NCBI GenBank assembly: GCA_028821475.1
Contig: JAPPGB010000030.1
Location: forward strand, 26,039 to 90,038
DNA length: 64,000 nt
Direction of reading: 5' to 3'
From: Spirochaetaceae bacterium
Lineage (GTDB): Bacteria; Spirochaetota; Spirochaetia; SZUA-6; Bin103
Positions 40,655 through 49,303 of this stretch are shown piece after piece. The notes under the pieces are model-generated. The model was not told where the DNA came from, did not search any database, and saw only the letters and a list, made by a program, of their open reading frames with translations. The stretch's first letter is position 1. Every line of letters begins with the position of its first letter. Both the position numbers and the translations under genes were made by a program.

Positions 40655-42355
40655 ATGAACAAGTTGTTCGGGCATCACCGTGGAGTGTTGCTCATCGTTC
40701 CCGTACTAGGCCTGCTGGCCGGCTGTGGCGGAATGACCTCCGCCCCCGCGCCGCCGGCGCCGGCCAATGCGCATATCTACTGGACCGACGCCGGAACGAA
40801 TACGATCCAGCGCGCGCGCCTGGACGGTTCCCACGTCGAGGACCTCCTGCCACAGGGTTTGATCGAACCGTACGGGATCGCGGTCGCCGTGGCCGGCGGC
40901 AAGATCTACTGGACCGACTGGGAGGTGGGGATTCAACGCGCCAACCTGGACGGCTCCGGCGTCGAGACCCTGGTGCGCACCGCCCGCCCGAACGGCATCG
41001 CCGTGGACGCCGCCGGCGGCAAAATCTACTGGACCGACTACGGAGCGAACACGATCCGGCGCGCCGGCCTGGACGGCTCGGCGGTCGAAGACCTGGTCAT
41101 CACTACCCTGGACAACCCCTACGGTATCGCCCTGGACGTGGCCGGCGGAAAGGTCTACTGGACCGATGCCGGCACCGAGAAGATTCAGCGCGCCGACCTC
41201 GACGGCTCGCACGTGGAAGACTTGGTGGTCGCCGGCCTGCGGAGCCCGCGCGGCCTGGCGCTCGACGTCGCCGGCGGCAAGATGTACTGGACCGATCGGG
41301 CAACGGGCAAGATCCAGCGCGCCAACCTGGACGGCAGTGAAATCGAGGACCTGGTGACCCCGGCTACTTCCGGACTGACCTCCTCCCGCCGCAATAGCGT
41401 GGCGCTGGACGTCGTCGCCGGCAAGATGTATTGGACCGAGCTCGCGCTCGGCAGAATCCAGCGCGCCAACCTCGATGGCTCCGGCCACGAGGATGTCACC
41501 GACGACGCGGGTGCTCCCTACGAAGTCGCGTTGGACACCGCCGCCGGCAAGATGTACTGGACAGACCTGCTGAAGGGAATCCAGCGCGCCAACCTGGACG
41601 GCAGCGGCGTGGAGCTGCTGGTGGCGATGGGGATCCTGGATCCGCGCGGCATCGCGGTGGACGGCAGCGGCGGCGCGATTTACGCGGTGGACGCGTACCC
41701 GAACGAATCGAAGCCGAACGAGATTCGGCGCTTCAACCTGGACGGCTCCGGCGGCGAAGTGCTGGTCCTGAAAGGCATGCGCGGCGCCCTGGCGATCGCG
41801 CTCGACGTGGCCGGCGGGAAGATCTACTGGACCGCCCCCAACCGCGGTGATCCCCGGGACGAAGCCAAGATCCAGCGCGCCAACCTCGACGGCACCGGCG
41901 TGGAAGACCTGCTGACCGTGGCGGACGGCCTGGTCAGTCCGCAGGGGATCGCCGTGGATGCCGGCGCGCAGCGGCTGTACTGGACCGACCAGGGAACGGT
42001 TACGATCCAGTCCGCCAACCTGGACGGCAGCGACATCCGGGTGCTGGTGACCGCGGCCGACGGCCTGGTGAATCCGCAGGGTATCGTGGTCGGCGGCGGC
42101 CGCATCTACTGGACCGACCGGCGCACCGACAAGATCGGACGCGCCAACCTGGACGGCACGGGCGTCCGCGACCTGGTGACGTCCGGCCTCGCCAATCCGC
42201 AGAGCCTCGCGCTCGATGCCGAAGCGGGCAAGCTGTATTGGACCGACTGGGGTACGGACAAGATCGGGCGCGCCAACCTGGACGGCACCAACGTCGAGGA
42301 CGTGGTGAGCAGCGGTCTCGTCGATCCCTGGGGAATCGCCCTCCACCGCCGATAG
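40655..42355 (+). CDS. Lipoprotein with twelve YWTD beta-propeller repeats
   Basis: 566 residues from the ATG at 40655. Signal peptide with lipobox LLAGC, a Pro-rich linker, then twelve repeats of about 43 residues built on (I/L/M)YWTD ... IQRANLDGSGVEDLV. One repeat has YAVD and another YWTA. Six YWTD repeats make one propeller in LDL-receptor-like proteins, so this should fold as two six-bladed propellers. Likely an outer-surface or periplasmic binding or scaffold protein. The repeat DNA is similar between copies, so copy-number change by recombination is possible. Flanked by inverted REP-like palindromes. Confidence 0.88.
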   Translation: MNKLFGHHRGVLLIVPVLGLLAGCGGMTSAPAPPAPANAHIYWTDAGTNTIQRARLDGSHVEDLLPQGLIEPYGIAVAVAGGKIYWTDWEVGIQRANLDGSGVETLVRTARPNGIAVDAAGGKIYWTDYGANTIRRAGLDGSAVEDLVITTLDNPYGIALDVAGGKVYWTDAGTEKIQRADLDGSHVEDLVVAGLRSPRGLALDVAGGKMYWTDRATGKIQRANLDGSEIEDLVTPATSGLTSSRRNSVALDVVAGKMYWTELALGRIQRANLDGSGHEDVTDDAGAPYEVALDTAAGKMYWTDLLKGIQRANLDGSGVELLVAMGILDPRGIAVDGSGGAIYAVDAYPNESKPNEIRRFNLDGSGGEVLVLKGMRGALAIALDVAGGKIYWTAPNRGDPRDEAKIQRANLDGTGVEDLLTVADGLVSPQGIAVDAGAQRLYWTDQGTVTIQSANLDGSDIRVLVTAADGLVNPQGIVVGGGRIYWTDRRTDKIGRANLDGTGVRDLVTSGLANPQSLALDAEAGKLYWTDWGTDKIGRANLDGTNVEDVVSSGLVDPWGIALHRR

Positions 42356-42380
42356 CAGCCCGTGGCCAAACACCGGCTGC
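42355..42380 (-). repeat. REP-like palindrome, copy 2
   Basis: GCAGCCCGTGGCCAAACACC then GGCTGC, the reverse complement of copy 1 at 40610-40635 with about 28 of 31 bases matching when flanks are included. It begins at the last base of the YWTD stop codon. Confidence 0.65.
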
Positions 42381-42416
42381 ATGCGGCCGGTCGCCCGCCT
42401 TGGCCCGAGGCGTGGC

Positions 42417-43655
42417 TCAGGTCGCGGCGATGATCGCGGGCGGAGTGGTGTAGCCGGCGTTGATGTGGGCTGCAATCCACTCCGGCGGATCATTGCGCGG
42501 CAGCGTGAGCGCCGGTTCGCCCTTGCAACTCAGGCGGTAGAGCAGGCGCGCGTCGTCGATCGAGTCGATGTTGTGCTTGACCAGCGGCGTGTTGTGCAGG
42601 GTCATGTAGTTGTCCCACAGCGTCACGTCACCCGGCGCGTGCAGGTGGTCGTAGCGGAACCGCGGCTGCAGCACGTGCGCCTCCAACTCGTCGAGAAATG
42701 CGCGCGACTGCTCGCTCGACATGCCGTCGACCTCGATCGCCGGGCGCACGCCGGGCCGCGAAGCCCATACCGGGCTGTGCAGCGCCTTGATGCCGGAGCG
42801 CGGGTTGGTGCGCACCAGCGGCGCCAGCCAGCCCGCGTCGCCTTCGTTCAGCCGGCGCCGTACCCGGGTGCGCTCCAGCAGCGCCTGCCGCTCCGGCGGC
42901 AGCGCCGCGAACGCGCCGGCGGCGTCCGCGAACGCGGTCTCGCCATTCAGGGGGAGCGTCTTGCGCAGCCGGATCAGCTCGGCGTCGGAGCCCCCGAAGT
43001 AGGGGCTCGGATCGGGCTCGCCGGACAGATCCAGCGGCTCCACCCAGGTGCCGCCCGGCGCGTCGCGCCGCACCGGCATGTGGTGGGCGAGAAACATCGA
43101 CACGTAGATCGGCAGCGGTTCGTACTCGATGTCGGTGTGCCAGGAGCCGCCCATGCCGGTGGCGACCTCGCCTCGCCGCGCGGCGCCGTTGCCCTCGAAG
43201 TTGGCCACCACCAGGACCGCCGGCGACTCGTGCGGCAGGCACTGGAGTTGGCCCGGGAACGCCGCGTTCACCTTTGCCGCCTTGCGCTGCGCGAACGGAA
43301 TCACCTCGATCTCGCCGTCCGTGGCGCCGTCCGACTGCGCCGACTTGCCGCCGCGCAGGAAGTTGCTCGGATGCGGCACCGGCGCGCCCCAGTGGTTGGC
43401 GAAGCGCTCGAAGTCGGCCAGCGAAAACGACGCGAGGTCCTGCCCGGGCAGGCACACGATGCGGAACTGGCTCAGCGCATCGACCAGCAGCGACACCTGC
43501 TCCGGCGCGAGCGGCTGCCGCAGGTCGATGCCCACCAGGCGCCGCCCGGCGCCGCTGGCGGTCAGCGGTCCCTCGCTGCGCGCCCGCGGCCCGAACAACC
43601 GCCGCAGTTCGCGGCCAAGCTGATCTTGTTCCATGAGATGGGATGCGGTACTCAA
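42417..43655 (-). CDS. TauD/TfdA-family Fe(II)/2-oxoglutarate dioxygenase
   Basis: About 412 residues from a TTG at 43655 with GGAGGA five bases upstream (an ATG at 43634 has no such site). LVGIDLRQPLAPEQVSLLVD opens the domain, GGSWHTDIEYEPLP has the H-x-D metal pair, and GDVTLWDNYMTLHNT the distal His, with RLLYRLSCKG carrying the 2-oxoglutarate Arg. The family hydroxylates taurine, phenoxyacetates, carnitine precursors and others. It lies 75 bases after a PhyH-type gene on the same strand, so two oxygenases probably act in one pathway. Confidence 0.87.
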   Translation of the reverse strand: MSTASHLMEQDQLGRELRRLFGPRARSEGPLTASGAGRRLVGIDLRQPLAPEQVSLLVDALSQFRIVCLPGQDLASFSLADFERFANHWGAPVPHPSNFLRGGKSAQSDGATDGEIEVIPFAQRKAAKVNAAFPGQLQCLPHESPAVLVVANFEGNGAARRGEVATGMGGSWHTDIEYEPLPIYVSMFLAHHMPVRRDAPGGTWVEPLDLSGEPDPSPYFGGSDAELIRLRKTLPLNGETAFADAAGAFAALPPERQALLERTRVRRRLNEGDAGWLAPLVRTNPRSGIKALHSPVWASRPGVRPAIEVDGMSSEQSRAFLDELEAHVLQPRFRYDHLHAPGDVTLWDNYMTLHNTPLVKHNIDSIDDARLLYRLSCKGEPALTLPRNDPPEWIAAHINAGYTTPPAIIAAT

Positions 43656-43730
43656 TTGAATCCTCCAGCGTTCCCAGACGACGGCAGACCTGTCCGCCGC
43701 GGTCAAGTTCCTGCCCTTGCTTCGATCTCG

Positions 43731-44651
43731 TTATCCAGGCTTGAGTTCGCCGAGTGCGTATTCGCCGCGCGCGATGCGCTCGCGGCTCTCGATGCCGCCG
43801 TAGCCGGAGTCGGGGCGGAAGCCGATCAGGTCGCGCAGTTCGGGCGTGGCGTCGGCGAGCACCTCGTCGGAGACGCCCATCACCAGGTTCTCCTGCTGGC
43901 GGAACTGCCAGGCGCAGAAGTTGGTGGTCAGGCCGATGCGCGGCCGGTCGGTGTGGTTCTCGCCGGTGGAGTGCCACACCCGCCCGTCGAGCGCGATGAA
44001 GCTGCCCGGCGGGGCCTCCGCGGCCACCCATCCGGCGTCCTCGTCCAGTTCGTGGTCGGGTTCGCGGCCGCACAGGTGGCTGCCCGGCACCACGATGGTG
44101 GCGCCGTTCTCGGCCGTGAAGTCGTCGATGGTCCACATGATGTTGCACACGCACGCCGGCGAGATGGCGGCCGGGCGCATGCCCTCCTCGCCGGTGCGGT
44201 GGTGGCCGCGCGTGTCGTCACGGTCCATGTCGCCGGGGCGCAGCAGGGTCTGGCGGGCGGCGTTGGTGGGCGGCGGCATCCACCACTGGTCGGTGTGGAA
44301 CCGGGTGGTGCCCCCCGGCAGGGCGAGGTGGCCGTTGTAGGAGGACAGCAGGTGGCGCGGTCCGACCACATGCTCGACAATGTTGCGCATCACCGGGTGG
44401 AACAGCAGGTCGCGAAACCCCTGTCCCTTGTTGAGCAGAAAACCGACGAGCTGCTTCCGGTCGCCGAGGACGCGCTCGAGGCCGATCTGCGCCTCCGCCT
44501 CCGCCTGCTCCGTCAGGCGCGTGCGCAACGCATCAGCCTCGGCCCTGCTGATGGCGTTTTCTACGATGCAATAGCCGTGCTCGTCCAGGTGCGCCTTGGC
44601 CGCCTCCAGGACCGCGGCAGCGGAATCGGTGCCGATGGTCGTTGTCTGCAT
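43731..44651 (-). CDS. Phytanoyl-CoA dioxygenase family oxygenase
   Basis: 306 residues from the ATG at 44651. AHLDEHGYCIVENAISRAEA is the usual N-terminus, TTRFHTDQWWMPPP the H-x-D motif, NGATIVVPGSHLCG and FIALDGRVWHSTGENHTDRP with the distal His and Arg. All catalytic residues are present. First gene of a two-gene oxygenase operon with the TauD-type enzyme; the substrate is unknown. Divergent from the SDR gene with about 95 bases between. Confidence 0.9.
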   Translation of the reverse strand: MQTTTIGTDSAAAVLEAAKAHLDEHGYCIVENAISRAEADALRTRLTEQAEAEAQIGLERVLGDRKQLVGFLLNKGQGFRDLLFHPVMRNIVEHVVGPRHLLSSYNGHLALPGGTTRFHTDQWWMPPPTNAARQTLLRPGDMDRDDTRGHHRTGEEGMRPAAISPACVCNIMWTIDDFTAENGATIVVPGSHLCGREPDHELDEDAGWVAAEAPPGSFIALDGRVWHSTGENHTDRPRIGLTTNFCAWQFRQQENLVMGVSDEVLADATPELRDLIGFRPDSGYGGIESRERIARGEYALGELKPG

Positions 44652-44745
44652 GGTTCCCGTCGTGCCACACGTCGTGAGCAGTGTCAAGGATATCGCGCGT
44701 GCCGGGCGCGTGCCGGTATGGCCGCTACGGTCGTGTGCGGCTAAG

Positions 44746-45600
44746 ATGGCTGCGAACATGAACGGCAACGCGGGAAACATCGCGGTGGTGATCGGGGCCA
44801 CCTCCAAGTGGCAGGCGGATGGGCGCAACACCCTGCTGGTGCACGGCTGCACGCTGGACGACAGCGGCCTGCCGGTCGGCGTGCGCTGGGGCGTGGGCGG
44901 CGCGGTGGCGCAGAAGTTCGCCGCCGAGGGCTATCTCACGGTGCTCACCACGCGGCGCGCGGCCAACGCGGCCGCGCTGGAGGCGGCGATCAACGCCCAG
45001 GGCGGCAAGTCGATGATCGTGGAGTTGGACCTGGTTTCGGAGGGGTCGATCGCGCGCGCGTTCGCCGCCATCCGCCGCGAGGCCGGCGAGCCGGACGTGG
45101 TGGTGTACAACGCCGGCTACATCGAAGGCCGCGAGCTGCCGCCCGGCCAGGAACTGCTGGAGTACATCCCCACCGAGATGTTCGAGACCGCCCAGCACCT
45201 GGCCAGCCGCGGCCCGTTCCTGGTCGCCAAGGAGGTGCTGCCGACCATGCGCGAGCGCGGCTCCGGGTCGTTCCTGCTGACCAACAACGCGTCGTCGCTG
45301 CGCGGGCGCAAGCGGCTCACCGGCCAGTCGCTCTACTACCCGCGGGTGATGATGCGCAACCTCGCCCAGGTGCTCACCGAGGAATACTCCGAGCACGGCG
45401 TGCACGTGGCCAACGTCGTGATCGACGGCCTGATCGACTCGCCCGGCACCCGCGCCCTGCCGGCCGCGCAGCAGCGGCCCGAGACCGTAATCAACCCGGT
45501 CAAGATCGCCGAGGCATTCTACTACCTGCACACCCAGGACCGCTCCTGCTGGACGCACGAACTGCAGCTCACCCCGTCCGCCACCCCGCCCAGCTACTAG
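44746..45600 (+). CDS. SDR-family oxidoreductase with unusual nucleotide-binding loop
   Basis: 284 residues from the ATG at 44746 (ATG 44758 possible). VVIGATSKWQ starts a Rossmann fold but about 25 residues (ADGRNTLLVHGCTLDDSGLP) separate it from GVRWGVGGAVAQKFA, so the glycine-rich loop is interrupted. VVYNAGY replaces NNAG. SLYYPRVMMRNLA lacks the standard Y-x-x-x-K (the Lys position is Met), so catalysis may be altered. Usual remaining order of SDR strands is kept. Divergent from the oxygenase operon. Confidence 0.78.
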   Translation: MAANMNGNAGNIAVVIGATSKWQADGRNTLLVHGCTLDDSGLPVGVRWGVGGAVAQKFAAEGYLTVLTTRRAANAAALEAAINAQGGKSMIVELDLVSEGSIARAFAAIRREAGEPDVVVYNAGYIEGRELPPGQELLEYIPTEMFETAQHLASRGPFLVAKEVLPTMRERGSGSFLLTNNASSLRGRKRLTGQSLYYPRVMMRNLAQVLTEEYSEHGVHVANVVIDGLIDSPGTRALPAAQQRPETVINPVKIAEAFYYLHTQDRSCWTHELQLTPSATPPSY

Positions 45601-45780
45601 CGCAACGGGCCGCAGCGAGCCGTCACCCACCCTGACCTCCTCCTCCCGCCCCGGCGGTAGTACTCGATCCACGCGGAGCTATCGACCAGGATCACGGCTG
45701 GCGGCGCAACCGAGCAAGTTCCTCCTGGTCCAACTCGAGGTCCAACCGGCCCGCAGGGGACGGAAGCCGGGTTGGTGCAT
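45600..45780 (-). pseudogene. vapBC remnant: antitoxin tail and toxin head
   Basis: On the minus strand a frame ends LDLELDQEELARLRRQP and stops in a TGA overlapping a GTG that starts VILVDSSAWIEYYRRGG, the first 17 residues of a PIN toxin with its catalytic Asp. Further residues are unrelated and a TAG at 45600 ends the frame. So the 3' end of a vapB and the 5' end of its vapC survive, everything else is lost. Confidence 0.6.
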
Positions 45781-45788
45781 GGTCGCCG

Positions 45789-46928
45789 TTACTCGGGTGC
45801 GGCGTCCATGGCGATGCGCGCGAAGCCGTTGGCGCATTGGGCAATGGCCTCGGGGTCGATGGAAGCGGGCCAGCGGTCGGCCTCGCGGTGGAACAGGTCG
45901 TAGCGGCCTCCCACCATCGCCACGCAGCGGGCGCCCCTGGCCGCTATGAGGCTGGACTCCGCGCCCACCATCGCGTCCGAGGGTTCGGCAGACCCGGCAC
46001 CGGCCGCGACGAGGGCCTCCCGGGCCGCCTCCCTCAGCTTGTCGCCGGTGGCGGCGTAGAGCGGCCCAACGTGCGGTGTGGCGCCTATGTTGGCCCCGAA
46101 GTGGACCCACAGTCGTGCACCGGTGAGGACGGCCGGGCGTTCCTTCAGGAAATCCTCGATGCCCGGCAGCCCTATCTCGTGTCCGGTCGTCGACACGAAC
46201 AGCACGTCGCGGGCCGGGCCGGTCCCGGCCATGGCGCGCATCACCTCCAGCCAGCAGGCGATGCCGCCGCCCCGCTCGCCGGCACAGTGCCACCAGCCGC
46301 TGCGCGGCGTCATTACGACGACCGGGGCGAGACCTGGGTCTCGGCCGGCTATCGCGGCCGTTACGTTGCAGGTCTCGGCGGGCTGACGCGATGCCGAGAC
46401 GACCACTCGAGCGCCGGCGCCGCGGCGGGCCTGCTCTGCAAGGTGCACGCGAGCCTCGCTGCCCACCTGCAGGACTGGCGGCCCGAACGGCTCAAAGAAG
46501 TGAACGGCGTTCATCAGGGAGACGCCCGGCCCGGCGGGGGTAACGGCGACGATGGCGTCGTGTGCGCTCGCGCGGCGCGCATCGCGGTAGCGAGCCATCG
46601 GCTCGGCGCCGGTCTCCGTCATGCCGATGGCCGAGCCGGAACCAAGGGCGCCCAATGAGCCCGAAACGCCCTCCGGCCCGGTCAGGCCGCCGTCGAACAG
46701 GGGCACGCCGGCGACCCGGCGGCCGCCGGTCTGCACGTAGGCGGGGCCGGGGTCGAAGCGGTCGAAGGGAACGCGCTCCAGAGTCGGTTCCAGGCCGCAG
46801 CCGGCGACCCTGTCGGCCAGCCAGCGCGCCGAGGCGGCGTCCACCTCCGTGCCGCTGCGATGCCAGCCCTGGAGGTCGTACTCCTCGATGACCCGCGCAA
46901 TGCGTCTCTCCTGCTCGCTGTTTGCCAT
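45789..46928 (-). CDS. M28-family peptidase homologue with altered metal site
   Basis: 379 residues. The layout is that of M28 aminopeptidases: N-terminal cap with a PA-like insert (VAGVPLFDGGLTGPEGVSGS), then NVTAAIAGRDPGLAPVVVMT, CAGERGGGIACWLEVMRAMA, VLFVSTTGHEIGLPGIEDFL. The zinc ligands appear substituted: the HxD strand reads TPRS, the bridging D-D-N reads GER, and the catalytic EE reads HE. It may be catalytically inactive or use other residues. No signal peptide. Lies 11 bases after the histidine kinase and is probably its operon partner. Confidence 0.75.
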   Translation of the reverse strand: MANSEQERRIARVIEEYDLQGWHRSGTEVDAASARWLADRVAGCGLEPTLERVPFDRFDPGPAYVQTGGRRVAGVPLFDGGLTGPEGVSGSLGALGSGSAIGMTETGAEPMARYRDARRASAHDAIVAVTPAGPGVSLMNAVHFFEPFGPPVLQVGSEARVHLAEQARRGAGARVVVSASRQPAETCNVTAAIAGRDPGLAPVVVMTPRSGWWHCAGERGGGIACWLEVMRAMAGTGPARDVLFVSTTGHEIGLPGIEDFLKERPAVLTGARLWVHFGANIGATPHVGPLYAATGDKLREAAREALVAAGAGSAEPSDAMVGAESSLIAARGARCVAMVGGRYDLFHREADRWPASIDPEAIAQCANGFARIAMDAAPE

Positions 46929-46939
46929 TACCCTCTCCT

Positions 46940-49141
46940 TTATGCGTGCTCTTCGGCGCCCAGCCGGGCGGGCGGCTGCAGCGGCAGTTCGATCACCATC
47001 TCCGTGAACTGGCCGGGCTCGGTGTTGACCTGAATCGTACCACCATGTTCGCGCACGATGTCGGCGGACATCGCCAGGCCGAGGCCGGTGCCCTTGCCGG
47101 CCGGCTTGGTGGTGAAGAACGGCGTGAAGATCTTGGCCACGATCTCCGGCGGCATGCCGTCGGCGTTGTCCTTGATGCGGATCACGGCGCTGTCGGCGGT
47201 GCGCCGGCTGGAGATGTGCAGGGTCGGCTGGTAGGAACCGCCGCCGTTGCCGGCGGCCCCTGCGCGGCGCTTGTCGTCGGTGGCGTCGCAGGCGTTTGCC
47301 ACCATGTTCAGGAACACCCGGCCGAGGTCTTGCGGGATCACCTCCATCTCCCCCAGCCCCGCATCCAGGTCGTACTGCAGGTCGAGCTGGAACTCGGGGT
47401 CGGTGGCGCGCGCGCTGTGGTAGGCGAGCCGCGCGTACTCCTCCAGGAGATCGTTGATCTCGACTTTAAGCACCTCGGCGGAGTGACGCCCCAGCATCAG
47501 CATGTCGTGCACGATGCGGTTGGCGCGGTCGCCGTGCGAGCGGATGCGGCCCAGGTTGTCGACCAGGTCGCCGGTGATCTCGGCCAGCAGCGAGCGCTGC
47601 TCCTCGTCCAGCTTGTCGCCGCCCTCCGCCAGCACTTCCTTGAGTTCGTCGAGCAGCTCTTCCGAGGCCTCCGAGAAGTTCTTGACGAAGTTCAGGGGGT
47701 TGCGGATCTCGTGCGCGACGCCGGCGGTCAGCTCACCGAGGGCGGCCAGCTTCTCGCGCATCACGATCTGGTCCTGCGCGCGGCCCAGATCCTCCAGCGC
47801 CGTCTCGAGCTGCTCGTTCTTGCCCTTCAGCTCCTCCGCCAGCCGCTCCACCAGGTTCAGGCGCTGCACCTCCAGGGCGTGGCGGCGGAACACCTCCAGC
47901 GCCGCGGCCATGTCGGCCACTTCGTCGCGCCCGCCGATCTCCACCCGCGCCTCCAGGTCGCCGCCGGCCATGCGCCGCATCCAGTCCGACAGCATGCCCA
48001 GACGGTGCAGCAGCACCCGCCCGATGAACAGCCAGGCGATCAGCACCGCGCCAACCAGGCTGACGCCGCTGATCACGAGCAGCAGCGTACGCGCGGTCAG
48101 GATCGCCTGCGTGGAGGCTTGCGTCGCCGCCCTGGTCTGGACGTGCGCGGTGTCGACCAGCTCGTCCACCGCGGCCACCAGCTCCACCGCCAGGTCGCGG
48201 TTGCGCGCCAGCAGGTCGCGCTGCCGCTCGCCAAGACGCAACTCGCGCGTGCGCAGGTCGAAGCCGCTCTCGCCGTCGAGGCCCAGCGCCAGCAGGCGGG
48301 CGAAGATCGGCACCACCTCGCTCCGCAGCGGCGACGCCTCCAACGCCGCCAGGCTGCGCTCGATGCGCCCCGCCGCCGACTCGAACCGCTCGCGCAACGG
48401 CTCGATCGACGAGGCGTCCTGCAGGTTGAACGCGCTCGCCAGGAGCTGGGCGGCGATGTTGCCATCGGCCTGCAGGTCGGCGAGCCGCCGGTAGCGGCCC
48501 AGTTCGCGCTCCGACAGGTGCTCGGCGCGCGCCGCCGGGGGAGCGCCGAGGGTGTGGTAGCCGGTGATGGTGTAGAACAACTGGTCGTCGATGGCGGGAA
48601 TCACCAGTTCCTCCATGCGGCTGCGCAGCGCGGCCAACTCGGACCGCAGCCCGGCGCTGCGCTCGTGCAGCGGAAACAGCTCGGTCATGCCGGCCTCGAT
48701 CGCCTTGATGTTGGCCAGCAGCGTAGCGGAGTGGGCACGCACGCGCTCGATGGTGGCGGCGTCGGCGTCGGTGCCGGCCTGCTGCAGCGCGTCCAGCTCC
48801 TCGGCCAGCGCGTCGTGCGTGTCGGTGATACGGGCGGAAGCGGCGGTGAATTCCGCGGGCGTCGGCGCCGTGGTCAGACGCGGCGCGGCCGCCACCAGGC
48901 TGCTGGCATACCGGGCCACCCCGAACGCGGCCACCATCTCCGGAACGCTGCCTTCATTGACGCGCCGCTGCAGGCCGGCCACGCGGTCGAAGAAGAACCA
49001 GGCTACCAGGCTCGCCGCCACGGTCAGCGCCACCGCGGCACCGATACCCAGCGAAAACTGCCCGGAGAGTCGTGACGGATAGTGCAGCAGGCGCCGCAGG
49101 CGCTCTATCATCCGCACCCGCTCCCGGCCACGCGTCGCCAC
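46940..49141 (-). CDS. Transmembrane sensor histidine kinase
   Basis: 733 residues. First span near residues 28-50 (IGAAVALTVAASLVAWFFFD), a large helical periplasmic sensor of about 330 residues, second span LLLVISGVSLVGAVLIAWLF, a HAMP domain (SDWMRRMAGGDLEARVEIGG), a coiled coil, H-box GVAHEIRNPLNFV, N-box FLNMVANACDAT, and G boxes DNADGMPPEI and GKGTGLGLAMS. The long helical sensor resembles TorS-like kinases that read ligand through a periplasmic binding protein, and such a protein is encoded next door. Start could also be the ATG at 49111. Confidence 0.9.
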   Translation of the reverse strand: MATRGRERVRMIERLRRLLHYPSRLSGQFSLGIGAAVALTVAASLVAWFFFDRVAGLQRRVNEGSVPEMVAAFGVARYASSLVAAAPRLTTAPTPAEFTAASARITDTHDALAEELDALQQAGTDADAATIERVRAHSATLLANIKAIEAGMTELFPLHERSAGLRSELAALRSRMEELVIPAIDDQLFYTITGYHTLGAPPAARAEHLSERELGRYRRLADLQADGNIAAQLLASAFNLQDASSIEPLRERFESAAGRIERSLAALEASPLRSEVVPIFARLLALGLDGESGFDLRTRELRLGERQRDLLARNRDLAVELVAAVDELVDTAHVQTRAATQASTQAILTARTLLLVISGVSLVGAVLIAWLFIGRVLLHRLGMLSDWMRRMAGGDLEARVEIGGRDEVADMAAALEVFRRHALEVQRLNLVERLAEELKGKNEQLETALEDLGRAQDQIVMREKLAALGELTAGVAHEIRNPLNFVKNFSEASEELLDELKEVLAEGGDKLDEEQRSLLAEITGDLVDNLGRIRSHGDRANRIVHDMLMLGRHSAEVLKVEINDLLEEYARLAYHSARATDPEFQLDLQYDLDAGLGEMEVIPQDLGRVFLNMVANACDATDDKRRAGAAGNGGGSYQPTLHISSRRTADSAVIRIKDNADGMPPEIVAKIFTPFFTTKPAGKGTGLGLAMSADIVREHGGTIQVNTEPGQFTEMVIELPLQPPARLGAEEHA

Positions 49142-49146
49142 TTCTC

Positions 49147-49210
49147 AGCCGGTGGTGGAACCCGGCGCCACCTCGAGCGCGGCGCGGCGCCCGGCCGGCA
49201 AGGCGCGGCG
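49147..49210 (+). repeat. Dispersed repeat, copy 2
   Basis: GCCGGTGGTGGAACCCGGCG to CCGGCCGGCAAGGCGC matches the copy at 19049-19112, and its first part the inverted copy at 50651-50693. It starts six bases beyond the kinase start codon. Confidence 0.55.
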
Positions 49211-49277
49211 AACGAGCATGTCGGCCACAGGTGAGCGGGGAGCAACGCTGCCAGCCGGGATGCATCGCCGCACGCAA

Positions 49278-49303
49278 GCGGCCGCGGTTGCGCCACGGGC
49301 CGC
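49278..49303 (+). repeat. REP-like palindrome, copy 3 (diverged)
   Basis: GCGGCCGCGGTTGCGCCACG then GGCCGC, about 20 of 25 bases as in copy 1, at the 3' end of the binding-protein gene on the opposite strand. The stem is kept although bases changed on both sides. Confidence 0.5.

Noticed and set aside
40750..42340. Repetitive DNA resembling a CRISPR or satellite array
   Set aside because: The period of about 130 bases is coding and corresponds to YWTD blades; units vary with protein-level constraint and there are no spacers.
42381..44744. A 787-residue plus-strand open frame opposite the two oxygenases
   Set aside because: The minus-strand oxygenases have full catalytic motifs; the plus frame is Arg/Gln/Val-rich without domains.
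46922..49075. A 717-residue plus-strand frame opposite the histidine kinase
   Set aside because: Shadow of the kinase; composition HQVR-rich and no domain.
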